NCBI GenBank assembly: GCA_028698695.1
Contig: JAQVWB010000002.1
Coordinates: 1 to 46,358 of the forward strand
Direction: 5' to 3'
Length of the DNA stretch: 46,358 bases
DNA from: Syntrophomonadaceae bacterium
Lineage (GTDB): Bacteria > Bacillota > Syntrophomonadia > Syntrophomonadales > Syntrophomonadaceae
The notes below the pieces were generated by a model, which saw nothing but the letters and a program-made list of their open reading frames with translations, did not search any database and was not told where the DNA came from. The position numbers were made by a program, and so were the translations under genes. Positions within the stretch are counted from its first letter, which is position 1, and every line of letters starts with the position of its first letter. Of this stretch, positions 31,506-40,863 are shown piece after piece.

Positions 31506-32468
31506 TTGAAATCACATTATGAAACTAGACGGGAATGGGGAGATAAAAGATATCATAGTTTAAACTTTTTTCTGCGGGAAAAATTTGGACATAAAGTTTT
31601 TAAAATTCCATTAGATGCCGGGTTTACTTGTCCAAATCGTGATGGAACCCTATCCACTCGAGGGTGTTTGTTTTGTAGTGCTGCAGGTGCAGGGGACTTT
31701 GCCGGTAATCGGGAAGATAGCATTAGTCAACAGTTTACTGAGGTAACCGAAACTATGCATAAAAAATGGTCCGAAGGAAAATATATTGCCTACTTTCAAG
31801 CCTTTACCAATACTTATGCACCCATTTCTGTACTCAGAGAACTATATTATAAAGCTTTACAGCAACCCGGGGTAATTGGCCTGGCTATCGCTACCCGTCC
31901 GGATTGTTTAAATACGCAAGTTTTAGATTTACTGGAGGAAATTAAAGCACAAACCTACTTATGGGTAGAATTAGGCTTGCAAACTATTCATAAAAAAACT
32001 TCTGACCGCATGAATCTACATTATAATTGTGATAATTTTCAAGTGGCGCTAAATAATTTGAAAAATAGAGATATTCCTGTGGTAGCGCATATTATATTGG
32101 GCCTTCCCGGAGAAAGTCATATAGAGATGCAGCAAACCGGTGAATGGTTGGCGAATCAACCCATACAGGGTTTAAAAATCCACCTGTTACATTTAATGAA
32201 AAACACTCAACTAGCCTATGAATATAAAAATAGACCATTTCACTTTCTTACTCAAAGTGAATATGCAGATCTGGTAATAGATTGTTTGGAAATTCTATCT
32301 CCGGATGTGGTTATACATCGCTTGACTGGCGACAGTCCACGCGCTTTATTGATAGGACCTGAATGGAGTCTTAATAAATGGGAGACTCTGAATTATATTG
32401 ATCAAAGATTACTGGAACGGGATACCTGGCAGGGGAAATATTTTAACACCGATATTTCTGCTTTATAA
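31506..32468 (+). CDS. TIGR01212/YhcC family radical SAM protein
   Basis: KIPLDAGFTCPNRDGTLSTRGCLFCSAAGAGDF, AYFQAFTNTYAP, LPGESH; TTG start. Confidence 0.9.
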   Translation: MKSHYETRREWGDKRYHSLNFFLREKFGHKVFKIPLDAGFTCPNRDGTLSTRGCLFCSAAGAGDFAGNREDSISQQFTEVTETMHKKWSEGKYIAYFQAFTNTYAPISVLRELYYKALQQPGVIGLAIATRPDCLNTQVLDLLEEIKAQTYLWVELGLQTIHKKTSDRMNLHYNCDNFQVALNNLKNRDIPVVAHIILGLPGESHIEMQQTGEWLANQPIQGLKIHLLHLMKNTQLAYEYKNRPFHFLTQSEYADLVIDCLEILSPDVVIHRLTGDSPRALLIGPEWSLNKWETLNYIDQRLLERDTWQGKYFNTDISAL

Positions 32469-32506
32469 TACGGGCTGCAAATAGCTTCTACAGTCCTTTT
32501 TATAGC

Positions 32507-32536
32507 TTGACAATGACTTTCACCATATAATATAAT
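32507..32536 (+). promoter_or_regulatory. Sigma-A-type promoter for tRNA-Leu
   Basis: TTGACA - 18 nt - TATAAT upstream of the tRNA. Confidence 0.7.
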
Positions 32537-32565
32537 TGTCATTGCTGAGAACACAAAGTTCTTCT

Positions 32566-32652
32566 GCGGCAGTGGCGGAATCGGCAGACGCGCTAGATTC
32601 AGGTTCTAGTGCCCGTTCGGGTGTGGAGGTTCAAGTCCTCTCTGCCGCACCA
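32566..32652 (+). tRNA. tRNA-Leu (anticodon CAG)
   Basis: GCGGCAG...CTGCCGC acceptor stem, encoded CCA, long variable arm, CTAGA-TTCAGGT-TCTAG anticodon arm, GGTTCAAGTCC T-loop. Confidence 0.97.
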
Positions 32653-32853
32653 TATGAATAATTTGGGAGGTTTAGACCTCCCTTTTCCTGTTTCTGAACT
32701 AAAACAACAGGTATAATATGGTAATTGTGTTTGCACATAATTGTATGATTAGTACAATGATGTTAAAATTATATTATAATTTGATGCATGATCTTTGATA
32801 AGAGAATAGAACATCTGGCACTCCGTTTCTAACACGGGGAGGATGATATAAAG

Positions 32854-33594
32854 GTGCAAGAAACTAAAAAAGTTACTGCAGTATTTGTTGATTATGACAA
32901 TTGGTTTTGGCATATACATAATAAAAATGCCACTAATGACATAGACGACATATTTAAAATAATTAAGGATTATTCAAGTATTGCTCATCTCTCAATTTAT
33001 GCAGATTTCAGTCATGATTTCATAAAAGCTGAAAAAGCAAGATTAGATTTAAAATATCCTCGAATGATTCACGATTGTGGTTCTTATTCTGATAACAATC
33101 AATTTACCAGGAAAGATTTAACCGACTTCTATTTATTAGATGACATTTATCAAACTTTATTTACTAATCCCAGAATAGAGCAGTTTATTTTGGTGGTGGG
33201 GGATGGACATTTTCACAGTGCCATAAGTCATATTAGAATGTTTCACCAAAAGATTGTTGGTGTATATGCTTTAAAAGGAAGTCTCAGTCCACTGATAAAG
33301 AATAATGCTGACTGGTATATTGAGATTGAGCCGCAATACAGTCATGATTTTAGCAAAATATTAAGCACTTTAAAATTTAACGAAGAACGTAATTTCTTTT
33401 CCTTTTTTAATTCAAGCGTAAATCTTAGCAGTAGATATCATAATACGGACCGCAACGAAATTGCACGGGCACTTTCCTATTTAATAGAACATGAATATGC
33501 ACAACAGGAAAAAGTTGAAGTACCTGGGGAAGGTGAAAGACAAGTAATTAAAGTTGACTGGCTAAAAGTTACGCAGGATGGGTTATGGAAATAA
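32854..33594 (+). CDS. NYN-domain (PIN-like nuclease) protein
   Basis: VTAVFVDYDNWFWHI, FILVVGDGHFHSAISHIRMFHQKIVGVYA are NYN hallmarks; GTG start. Confidence 0.8.
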   Translation: MQETKKVTAVFVDYDNWFWHIHNKNATNDIDDIFKIIKDYSSIAHLSIYADFSHDFIKAEKARLDLKYPRMIHDCGSYSDNNQFTRKDLTDFYLLDDIYQTLFTNPRIEQFILVVGDGHFHSAISHIRMFHQKIVGVYALKGSLSPLIKNNADWYIEIEPQYSHDFSKILSTLKFNEERNFFSFFNSSVNLSSRYHNTDRNEIARALSYLIEHEYAQQEKVEVPGEGERQVIKVDWLKVTQDGLWK

Positions 33595-33690
33595 TAAACG
33601 AAATATAATAATGTTATGGGAGGCCAGATTTATCTATTCCTTAAAATCAGGAGTTAAAAAGTACCTGATTACTTTATAATTAAGCAACTT

Positions 33691-33810
33691 TTACAAATTA
33701 TCAATAACCGTTATAAAGATATAATGAATAGCCAGAGCCAGTATCACAGTAAATATTAAAAGTATTACTGCCGCCTTGTTTCTTAATATCCATTGCCATA
33801 CTCTGTCCAT
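33691..33810 (-). CDS. 39-aa single-TM small protein (absent from ORF track)
   Basis: MDRVWQWILRNKAAVILLIFTVILALAIHYIFITVIDNL*, preceded by AGAGGTGAT about 7 nt upstream; 18 nt after the SLH gene. Confidence 0.7.
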   Translation of the reverse strand: MDRVWQWILRNKAAVILLIFTVILALAIHYIFITVIDNL

Positions 33811-33828
33811 TCAATTATCACCTCTATA

Positions 33829-35016
33829 CTAATTCTCGACATATATTTTATAGCGATTGGCCTTTTCATCCCAATCCGTATCAATAATATTATAACGATT
33901 TTCATCATATTTTAACGTACGATTTATTAATGTATATATTTCATCAAACCACTGCAGACGGTTATCATCAATAAAATATATGTTGGAATTATCCAAATAG
34001 CGGTAACTGCCTTCCAGATAAACAGCAACTTCTTCATAATCCCAACTGGTTTTTACATTATCCAGATAGAAAAATATAGTGGATTTATCTATGTAATCAT
34101 CTTCTTCTGTAGCAACTACTAATTGACGATTGTTTGCATTATAATACATTGAAGTTATGGTTTTAGTCTCCCGGCCAAATTTAATCCGTATATTGGCAGC
34201 ATCAATATCATAAATGTTATTGCCAAGTTTAATACGATTTCGGGATAATATTTCAATCTCATCCCAATCGTATGCAGTGCTGCCCCGCAGGATTTGAACC
34301 TGGGCAGGTGAATAATTGCGATTGTCAATTCTTATATTTTCATAATATACATTGGCACTATCAGGTAGTAAATAATCAGTTTTTTCCCCGGATGAATCAT
34401 TTAAGCAGATTTTGTTCTTTGATATCTGGTACAGCAAACGTGAACATATAGTAGCAGCCTGGGCACGAGTTACCTGGCTATCCGGTCTAAAATCACCTGA
34501 AGGATAACCGGATAAGAGACCCTCACTATAAGCAGTGTATATGTAGCCATAATAAGGATTGCCGGTAAGCACTTCGCCATCATTAAAGGGCAATGAACCA
34601 TATACCGGTGACATTTGCAAACAGCGCACGGTTAAGGCGGCTATTTCGGCACGGTTGATTGCCTGATCCGGAATGGGTCCATAGGGATATTCACTGGTTA
34701 TTATAATACCGTGTTTAATTGCCTGTTCAATCTGGGGTTGTGCCCAGTGTGAAGAAATGGTTGAATAATTAGCAGAAGATTTTATTTTCAGGCAGGACAT
34801 CAGCAGAGTTACGAATTCTGCCCTGGTCATTACCTGATCTGGTCGGAAGGTCCCGTCCGGATATCCTTTCAGATGACCAGCCATTGACATAGCCATTATA
34901 TTGCCATAAGCCCAATGGTTATCTATATCATTGTATGCCACTGCATCTTTAGTTGAAAGGCTGACAACCAAAATAATAATAATGACTATGGAAATTATTC
35001 TCTGGTAGAGTTTCAA
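33829..35016 (-). CDS. S-layer homology (SLH) domain protein
   Basis: Signal peptide, then SLH repeats: DNHWAYGNIMAMSMAGHLKGYPDGTFRPDQVMTRAEFVTLL, SHWAQPQIEQAIKHGII...INRAEIAAL, YIYTAYSEGLLSGYPSGDFRPDSQVTRAQAATI. Confidence 0.9.
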   Translation of the reverse strand: MKLYQRIISIVIIIILVVSLSTKDAVAYNDIDNHWAYGNIMAMSMAGHLKGYPDGTFRPDQVMTRAEFVTLLMSCLKIKSSANYSTISSHWAQPQIEQAIKHGIIITSEYPYGPIPDQAINRAEIAALTVRCLQMSPVYGSLPFNDGEVLTGNPYYGYIYTAYSEGLLSGYPSGDFRPDSQVTRAQAATICSRLLYQISKNKICLNDSSGEKTDYLLPDSANVYYENIRIDNRNYSPAQVQILRGSTAYDWDEIEILSRNRIKLGNNIYDIDAANIRIKFGRETKTITSMYYNANNRQLVVATEEDDYIDKSTIFFYLDNVKTSWDYEEVAVYLEGSYRYLDNSNIYFIDDNRLQWFDEIYTLINRTLKYDENRYNIIDTDWDEKANRYKIYVEN

Positions 35017-35162
35017 ACAGTATACCTCCCTGACAAATAAAGAATGCCAAAGTTATTATTCAGTATAACATTGAATAACTTAAAAATTTAATAAGAAGAG
35101 ATTTTAGACTGGTTTTGTATAAAAGAAATTTAATATATACTTATTATTGGAGGGTGATTTAA

Positions 35163-35546
35163 ATGGAAAGTATTAAAATTAGTTTCGAAAAACTGGTTGA
35201 CTGGGCCAGGATTCCCGAATATGAAACCAAAGGTGCAGCAGGTTGTGACATTAGCATAGCTTTACAGGAAGAAGCAGTATTATATCCTCATGAGGTTAAT
35301 GCTTATCCTACCGGTTTTGCGATTAAAATACCGGATGGCTATGAAGCCCAGATTCGCAGTCGTGCAGGAATGGTAAAGAAGGGAATAGCAGTAGCTAATG
35401 CTCCAGGAACTATAGATAGTGAACATCACGCCGAAGTAATTCTATTACTGGTCAATATATCAGATAAGCCGGTAAAATTATTTCCCGGACAAAAGGTAGC
35501 CCAGATGGTATTTCATCCGGTGGTAAGAGCGAGTTTTATTGAATAA
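35163..35546 (+). CDS. Trimeric dUTPase-like protein
   Basis: GAAGCDI, AQIRSRAGMVKKGI, NAPGTIDSEHHAEV, PGQKVAQMVF correspond to dUTPase motifs 1-4; motif 5 absent. Confidence 0.85.
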   Translation: MESIKISFEKLVDWARIPEYETKGAAGCDISIALQEEAVLYPHEVNAYPTGFAIKIPDGYEAQIRSRAGMVKKGIAVANAPGTIDSEHHAEVILLLVNISDKPVKLFPGQKVAQMVFHPVVRASFIE

Positions 35547-35667
35547 AATGGATTGTATTTTGCACAGTATGAAATAATTTACCAATAGCAATTTTCTGTA
35601 TTGTTTAAAAAGAATTGTTTTTTTAGGATTCCTCATAAAGGTTTTTTATCGAACAGGAGGCTAATAA

Positions 35668-36213
35668 TTGAACAAGTTTAGACTGAATAGTGAAGATACG
35701 GTTCTGCTGGTTATCGACCTGCAGGAGAAATTAATGAAAGCCATGGATCAATCAGAAAATGTATATCGATATACCAACTTATTGCTGGATACAGCCAAAC
35801 AACTGCAAATCCCGGTAATTGTCTCCGAACAATATCCGCGTGGACTGGGAAGCACAGTAGAGCAGATTTGTGAACATCTTTCTGAACATCAATTAATTGA
35901 AAAAACTACTTTTTCATGTGGTGAACCATTATTAATTAAAATAGCTGATTTAAAAAGAAATACAGTTATTGTAACTGGCTCAGAAACCCATGTGTGTGTA
36001 TTTCAGACCGTCACAGATCTGCTGGATAAAGGTTATAATGTGCATGTCGTAAGGAATGCTGTATGTTCGAGGTTTAAAGATGATTATAAAAGTGGACTTG
36101 AATTGATGAAGGAAGCCGGTGCAATTATTACTAATGCCGAGACAGTTGTATTTGATTTATTAAAACAGTCGGGGACACCCGACTTCAAAGCAATATCACC
36201 CTTGATTAAATAG
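35668..36213 (+). CDS. Isochorismatase-family cysteine hydrolase
   Basis: LLVIDLQEKLM, VSEQYPRGLGST, VTGSETHVCVFQTVTDLLDKG. Confidence 0.9.
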   Translation: MNKFRLNSEDTVLLVIDLQEKLMKAMDQSENVYRYTNLLLDTAKQLQIPVIVSEQYPRGLGSTVEQICEHLSEHQLIEKTTFSCGEPLLIKIADLKRNTVIVTGSETHVCVFQTVTDLLDKGYNVHVVRNAVCSRFKDDYKSGLELMKEAGAIITNAETVVFDLLKQSGTPDFKAISPLIK

Positions 36214-36229
36214 TTGTGTATACAAATTC

Positions 36230-36258
36230 TTGACAAATGATACTAAAGAACCTATAAT
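36230..36258 (+). promoter_or_regulatory. Consensus sigma-A promoter
   Basis: TTGACA - 17 nt - TATAAT upstream of the EF-G paralogue. Confidence 0.85.
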
Positions 36259-36300
36259 TACTCCTTGGGTGCGTTTTAAGAGAAACATGATAAACCCTTG

Positions 36301-36325
36301 ATACGGCATTGAAACGATGCCGTAT
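36301..36325 (+). promoter_or_regulatory. Leader hairpin upstream of EF-G paralogue
   Basis: ATACGGCAT-TGAAACG-ATGCCGTAT perfect 9-bp stem. Confidence 0.65.
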
Positions 36326-36361
36326 TTCTATTGTAAGCCATACGAGGAGTGAAGAATAGAA

Positions 36362-38383
36362 ATGTTAAAAGATTTGAGGAATATTGGGATTATTGCCCAC
36401 ATAGATGCGGGTAAAACCACCACTACGGAGAGAATTCTATATTATACCGGTCTGACTCACAAAATGGGAGAAACTCATAAAGGAGATAGCGTTATGGATT
36501 TTCTCCCGTATGAAAAAGAACGTGGTATAACGGTTGCTTCTGCTGCAACCAGATGTATCTGGAAGGATACCGCTATTAATATTATTGATACACCCGGACA
36601 TGTTGATTTTACTGCCGAGGTTGAAAGAAGCCTGCGAATTCTGGATGGTGTAGCTGTTATTTTCTGTGCCAAGGGCGGAGTAGAGCCACAGTCTGAAACA
36701 GTATGGCGTCAAGCTGATCGTTATTCCACCCCGCGCATAGCGTATATTAATAAAATGGATGCTGTTGGTGCGGATTTCTTTCGCGTAGTTGGGCAAATTG
36801 AAACTCGGTTGGGTGCTACGCCATTAATATTAACTCTGCCTGTTTTTGAGGGTGATGACTTTACCGGTATCATAGATCTTATCACCTTAAAATACTATAC
36901 TTTCGGTGGAAAGCTGGGAAATGAAATTAAGGAATTTGATATTCCCGCTGCACAGCAGGCCGAAGTAGATAAATGGCGACTTAATCTTGTCGAACAATTA
37001 GCCCAGGAGAATGAAGAGTTATTAGAACTTTATTATGACAATAAACCGCTTCCGGCAGAACTATTATTTGCAACTATTCGTGCCTGTACGCTACAAAATA
37101 TGCTGGTGCCAGTTATATGTGGAAGCTCGTATCGTAATATTGGAGTGCAAATTCTATTAGACGCTATTGTTAATTATTTACCGTCTCCGTTGGACGTTAA
37201 TCCAGCAACTGCTATTAATGGCGATACTGGTGAGGAGTTTAAAATCAAACCGGATGCAGATAAGGATTTGGCGGCTCTGGTATTTAAAATTGTCAGCGAT
37301 CGCCATGTAGGTAAGTTGGCGTTTGCACGTGTATATTCAGGTACCTTGAAGGCAGGCACATATGTTATGAATAGCACAAAAGAGAAGAAAGAGCGAATTG
37401 GCCGGTTAGTAAAAATGCATGCCAATCATCGCGAAGAGACAGAAGAAGTCAAAGCCGGAGATATCGTAGCCATTATAGGATTAAAAGATGTTGGAACCGG
37501 AGATACCCTTTGCTCTGAAAACAATCCTGTATGGTTGGAATCTATTAATTTCCCTGAACCGGTTATCCAAATTGCCATAGAGCCGAAAACCCAGTCAGAT
37601 CAGCACAAACTTAGCGAAGCGTTGGCTCGTATTGCCGGAGAAGATCCGACTTTTAAAATTAGTTATAACAAAGAAACTGGTCAGACTTTGATTTCCGGTA
37701 TGGGTGAATTGCATTTGGAAATTGTATCGGAACGACTGTCCAAAGAGTTTGGAGTTGATTTTAATATAGGACAGCCGCAGGTAGCCTATAAAGAGACAAT
37801 TACCCACAGTGCTGAACACACTACCCGCTATGTAAAGCAAACCGGCGGAAAAGGCCAATTTGCCCATGTAGTTTTGCGTCTGGAACCGGGCGAAGGATTT
37901 GAGTTTGTAAATAAGATTGTCGGTGGGGCAATTCCCCGTGAATATATTCCGGCAGTCGAAGCTGGAGTCAGGCAAGCTCTTGAAGAAGGCGTAATCAAAG
38001 GGTACCCGGTTGTAAATGTAAAGGCAACCATATTGGATGGTTCTTATCATGAAGTAGACTCCTCAGAACTGGCATTTAAGAATGCTGGAATGCTGGCTGC
38101 CCGTGAATGCCTGAAAATGGCTGGACCACAGTTGCTTGAACCAATTATGAAGTTGGAGATTACATCACCGGAAGAGTTTACCGGAAATATTATAAACAAC
38201 ATCAGTAACCGCAGAGGCAAATTGGAATCAATGGAGATGGAGAATAGTACGCAGGTTATCAAGGGGTGTGTTCCTTTGGCAGAGTTGTTTGGATATTCAA
38301 CGGTTCTTCGTTCTTTAACGCAGGGAAGGGCCGGGTTTTCCATGGAGTTTTCTCATTATGAAAAAAGAACGGTAGCGTCATAA
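36362..38383 (+). CDS. Elongation factor G paralogue
   Basis: [34 protein letters not shown] domains III-V; no adjacent rpsL/rpsG/tuf. Confidence 0.93.
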   Translation: MLKDLRNIGIIAHIDAGKTTTTERILYYTGLTHKMGETHKGDSVMDFLPYEKERGITVASAATRCIWKDTAINIIDTPGHVDFTAEVERSLRILDGVAVIFCAKGGVEPQSETVWRQADRYSTPRIAYINKMDAVGADFFRVVGQIETRLGATPLILTLPVFEGDDFTGIIDLITLKYYTFGGKLGNEIKEFDIPAAQQAEVDKWRLNLVEQLAQENEELLELYYDNKPLPAELLFATIRACTLQNMLVPVICGSSYRNIGVQILLDAIVNYLPSPLDVNPATAINGDTGEEFKIKPDADKDLAALVFKIVSDRHVGKLAFARVYSGTLKAGTYVMNSTKEKKERIGRLVKMHANHREETEEVKAGDIVAIIGLKDVGTGDTLCSENNPVWLESINFPEPVIQIAIEPKTQSDQHKLSEALARIAGEDPTFKISYNKETGQTLISGMGELHLEIVSERLSKEFGVDFNIGQPQVAYKETITHSAEHTTRYVKQTGGKGQFAHVVLRLEPGEGFEFVNKIVGGAIPREYIPAVEAGVRQALEEGVIKGYPVVNVKATILDGSYHEVDSSELAFKNAGMLAARECLKMAGPQLLEPIMKLEITSPEEFTGNIINNISNRRGKLESMEMENSTQVIKGCVPLAELFGYSTVLRSLTQGRAGFSMEFSHYEKRTVAS

Positions 38384-38415
38384 GTTTAAAATAATCAGTT
38401 TTAAATAATAAGCTA

Positions 38416-38446
38416 CAAAAGGCAGAACCTCGGGTCTGCCTTTTGT
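38416..38446. terminator. Bidirectional terminator
   Basis: CAAAAGGCAGA...TCTGCCTTTTG perfect 11-bp stem between convergent genes. Confidence 0.8.
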
Positions 38447-38469
38447 ATCGAATATTATAATAACTTCTA

Positions 38470-39501
38470 TCAGGGAGCAGTTACAGAAGCATCCAGAGCA
38501 AATTTAAGTACTTTAGTTAAATCCTTAACTTCCTCGACAGATATATTTCCTGATAGAGTAGCCGCATAACCAACCCCATTAATCTCGAAAACAATTTCAT
38601 TGGGATTTGATTCCGGATTTACTCTAGCTTCATCTCGAGATAAATTATCAGATAGCATAGCAGTTTTTATATCATCAGATTTTGATTGAAGGTTAGTAAC
38701 AATGACCGATAATTCCCTTTGCCCGGCATCACGATAAGAATATTGGGCTGTCCGGTTATCTATTCTATCAGCATTGGTGAAACAATAAGATGCCGGAATA
38801 TTAACAGGATAGGGGAACTCAGCATTAGCAGGAGCGGCTGATATTGGAGCTGGAACAGCACTAACCGATTTACGACTGGGAGTGGCAGACTCAGTATGAT
38901 TATCTGTAACTTGATTATTGGCAATGGGCGCAGAGTAATTTAAAGCCATGGCTACTTGTTGAGGTTCTTTAGATGTTTTATCGGTTGGTTCACTTACAGT
39001 ACCTGCACAATCAAAGAATTGTTTCTCAGCTGAATTTCCCGGAACAGCTTTACCACTATCCACAATCTTAACAGTATTTGCCCGGTTTCCGACCAGGGCT
39101 TCGTCTTTCATTATAATTTCAGGTTGATCAGCAACCTGCAACTGCTTCTCACCAGGTATTAACTGCGGGGCTATTACTATCATAAGCAGCACAATTGCCA
39201 TAAGGGCTGCAGTCCATGCCAGATCACTAATTTTAAAACGTGAAGGGATCGTTTTATGATAAGCAACTGTACCTGACATTCTTGGACTCAGGTTTTCCAT
39301 TACTTTATCAGTAAAATTACCAGATAAAGCGGGAATAGTCGATTTATCAGATAAAACTTCATTTTCTAATTGAGTAAGTTCTGCTTTTAACCGGCATGGT
39401 TCACATTCACGCAGATGGCTTTCAATTTCATTATGAATATCGGGGGACAAACGATTATCACAAAAATCATATATATAACGATCAACGTGCTGACATTTCA
39501 T
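38470..39501 (-). CDS. Membrane anti-sigma factor with zf-HC2 zinc-finger domain
   Basis: MKCQHVDRYIYDFCDNRLSPDIHNEIESHLRECEPCR (HxxxCxxC), TM segment, adjacent to ECF sigma. Confidence 0.85.
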   Translation of the reverse strand: MKCQHVDRYIYDFCDNRLSPDIHNEIESHLRECEPCRLKAELTQLENEVLSDKSTIPALSGNFTDKVMENLSPRMSGTVAYHKTIPSRFKISDLAWTAALMAIVLLMIVIAPQLIPGEKQLQVADQPEIIMKDEALVGNRANTVKIVDSGKAVPGNSAEKQFFDCAGTVSEPTDKTSKEPQQVAMALNYSAPIANNQVTDNHTESATPSRKSVSAVPAPISAAPANAEFPYPVNIPASYCFTNADRIDNRTAQYSYRDAGQRELSVIVTNLQSKSDDIKTAMLSDNLSRDEARVNPESNPNEIVFEINGVGYAATLSGNISVEEVKDLTKVLKFALDASVTAP

Positions 39502-40102
39502 GAAATCCCCCCCTTTCAGATAGTTTACTCATTAAAACTTTTCGTAAAGCTTTTCTGGCCCGATGAATTTTAACTTCTACATTTTCTTTACTAACCCCTA
39601 AAATTTCAGCGATTTCCTGATTCTTTAAGTCCATTTGGAAGCGCAGGGTTAGAACCGCCCGGTAGCCTTCTGGAAGTTCCATAAGGGCACTATTAATAAC
39701 CTCAGCCAATTCCTTTCGTTCAAATAATAGCTGTGGGTCAAAATCATTAATCATTGAATAATTATCATAAGCTTTGCCAAAACTCTCATCAAAACTTAGA
39801 TTAACCACATTTTTCTTTTTCCGTAAAGAACTAATGGCAGTATTTACTGCAATACGGTGTATCCAGGGGCTTAGTTTTTTCTTGCGGTCAAATTGGTACA
39901 TCTTTTCGTATACCAGGATAAAGACTTCCTGACTAATATCTTCTGCCTCCTGATACTGACCTACCAAACGGTAAACCACATGAAATATGGAATTTTTATA
40001 GCGGTTAACCAGCTCTTCAAACGCAGCGGAATCTCCGTTCAGAATTCTGGCAGCTAGCATTTCATCAGTTATCAACTGTTCCAGCTCCTCAACTACGTTC
40101 AC
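39482..40102 (-). CDS. ECF-family RNA polymerase sigma factor
   Basis: NRYKNSIFHVVYRLVGQYQEAEDISQEVFILVYEKMYQFD...PWIHRIAVNTAIS...LPEGYRAVLTLRFQMDLKNQEIAEILGVSKENVEVKIHRARKALRK. Confidence 0.93.
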   Translation of the reverse strand: MNVVEELEQLITDEMLAARILNGDSAAFEELVNRYKNSIFHVVYRLVGQYQEAEDISQEVFILVYEKMYQFDRKKKLSPWIHRIAVNTAISSLRKKKNVVNLSFDESFGKAYDNYSMINDFDPQLLFERKELAEVINSALMELPEGYRAVLTLRFQMDLKNQEIAEILGVSKENVEVKIHRARKALRKVLMSKLSERGGFHEMSAR

Positions 40103-40223
40103 TTAATACTACGACAAACTTATCAACAGCTTACACTAGTATTATGGAAAATGATAGATGAAGGTCTGTGTGAAATATATATATGTTAAACTATGAATAT
40201 AAAATATTGCTAAGGGGTTTATC

Positions 40224-40334
40224 ATGCAATACCAAATGGCTAAAACGGGCAGAATAATCAATAAAAGTGATCATGGAAAAGAAACATTTAAATGGATAAG
40301 TAACTGTGCAGTTAATACTGTTATCTTACGGTAA
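40224..40334 (+). CDS. Possible 36-aa ORF upstream of YaiI/YqxD gene
   Basis: MQYQMAKTGRIINKSDHGKETFKWISNCAVNTVILR* with AAGGGG upstream; ends 6 nt before the next start. Confidence 0.3.
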   Translation: MQYQMAKTGRIINKSDHGKETFKWISNCAVNTVILR

Positions 40335-40340
40335 TGAGTT

Positions 40341-40781
40341 ATGAAAATTATTGTTGATGCTGATGCCTGTCCGGTAAAGGAAACAATAGTTAAAATTGCT
40401 GGTAAACATCAATTGCCGGTTATTATGGTGTCCAGTACTGAACATTTAATTACCACCCCGGGAACTGAAATTGTAATGGTGGACAATTATTCCCAATCGG
40501 CTGATATTTATATTGCCAATCATTGTCAGCCTGGAGATATAGTGGTTACGCAGGATTATGGATTGGCAGCTATTGTTATGGCTCGTGGGGCTAATGCTAT
40601 CAATCCATTTGGAAATATATATACTGACGATAATATTGATCGATTGCTTATGCAAAGATATCTAAACCAGAAAGCGCGTAAAGCCCGGGAAAAGACTAGC
40701 CGTACAAGTCCGCGTACGCGGGAAGACAACAATCGCTTTGAATTCGAATTGAATAAATTGGTAAAAGCCATTGAGAAGTAA
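40341..40781 (+). CDS. YaiI/YqxD family protein (DUF188)
   Basis: KIIVDADACPVKETIVKIA, GDIVVTQDYGLAAIVMARGANAINPFG. Confidence 0.92.
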   Translation: MKIIVDADACPVKETIVKIAGKHQLPVIMVSSTEHLITTPGTEIVMVDNYSQSADIYIANHCQPGDIVVTQDYGLAAIVMARGANAINPFGNIYTDDNIDRLLMQRYLNQKARKAREKTSRTSPRTREDNNRFEFELNKLVKAIEK

Positions 40782-40863
40782 GCTATAATATGCCATATTA
40801 CTTGAGTATTAAATAGTGCAGGTTTATAATTTATGCATTAAGCGGAATGAAAGGAGTTTACTT

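Noticed and set aside
36260-36350. ACTCCT pairing with the EF-G SD (AGGAGT) as an SD-sequestering switch
   Set aside because: The ACTCCT lies at or before the expected TSS of the consensus promoter, so it is probably not in the mRNA.
37595-38343. Antisense ORFs over the EF-G paralogue
   Set aside because: Overlaps conserved EF-G domains IV/V; no RBS or recognisable product.
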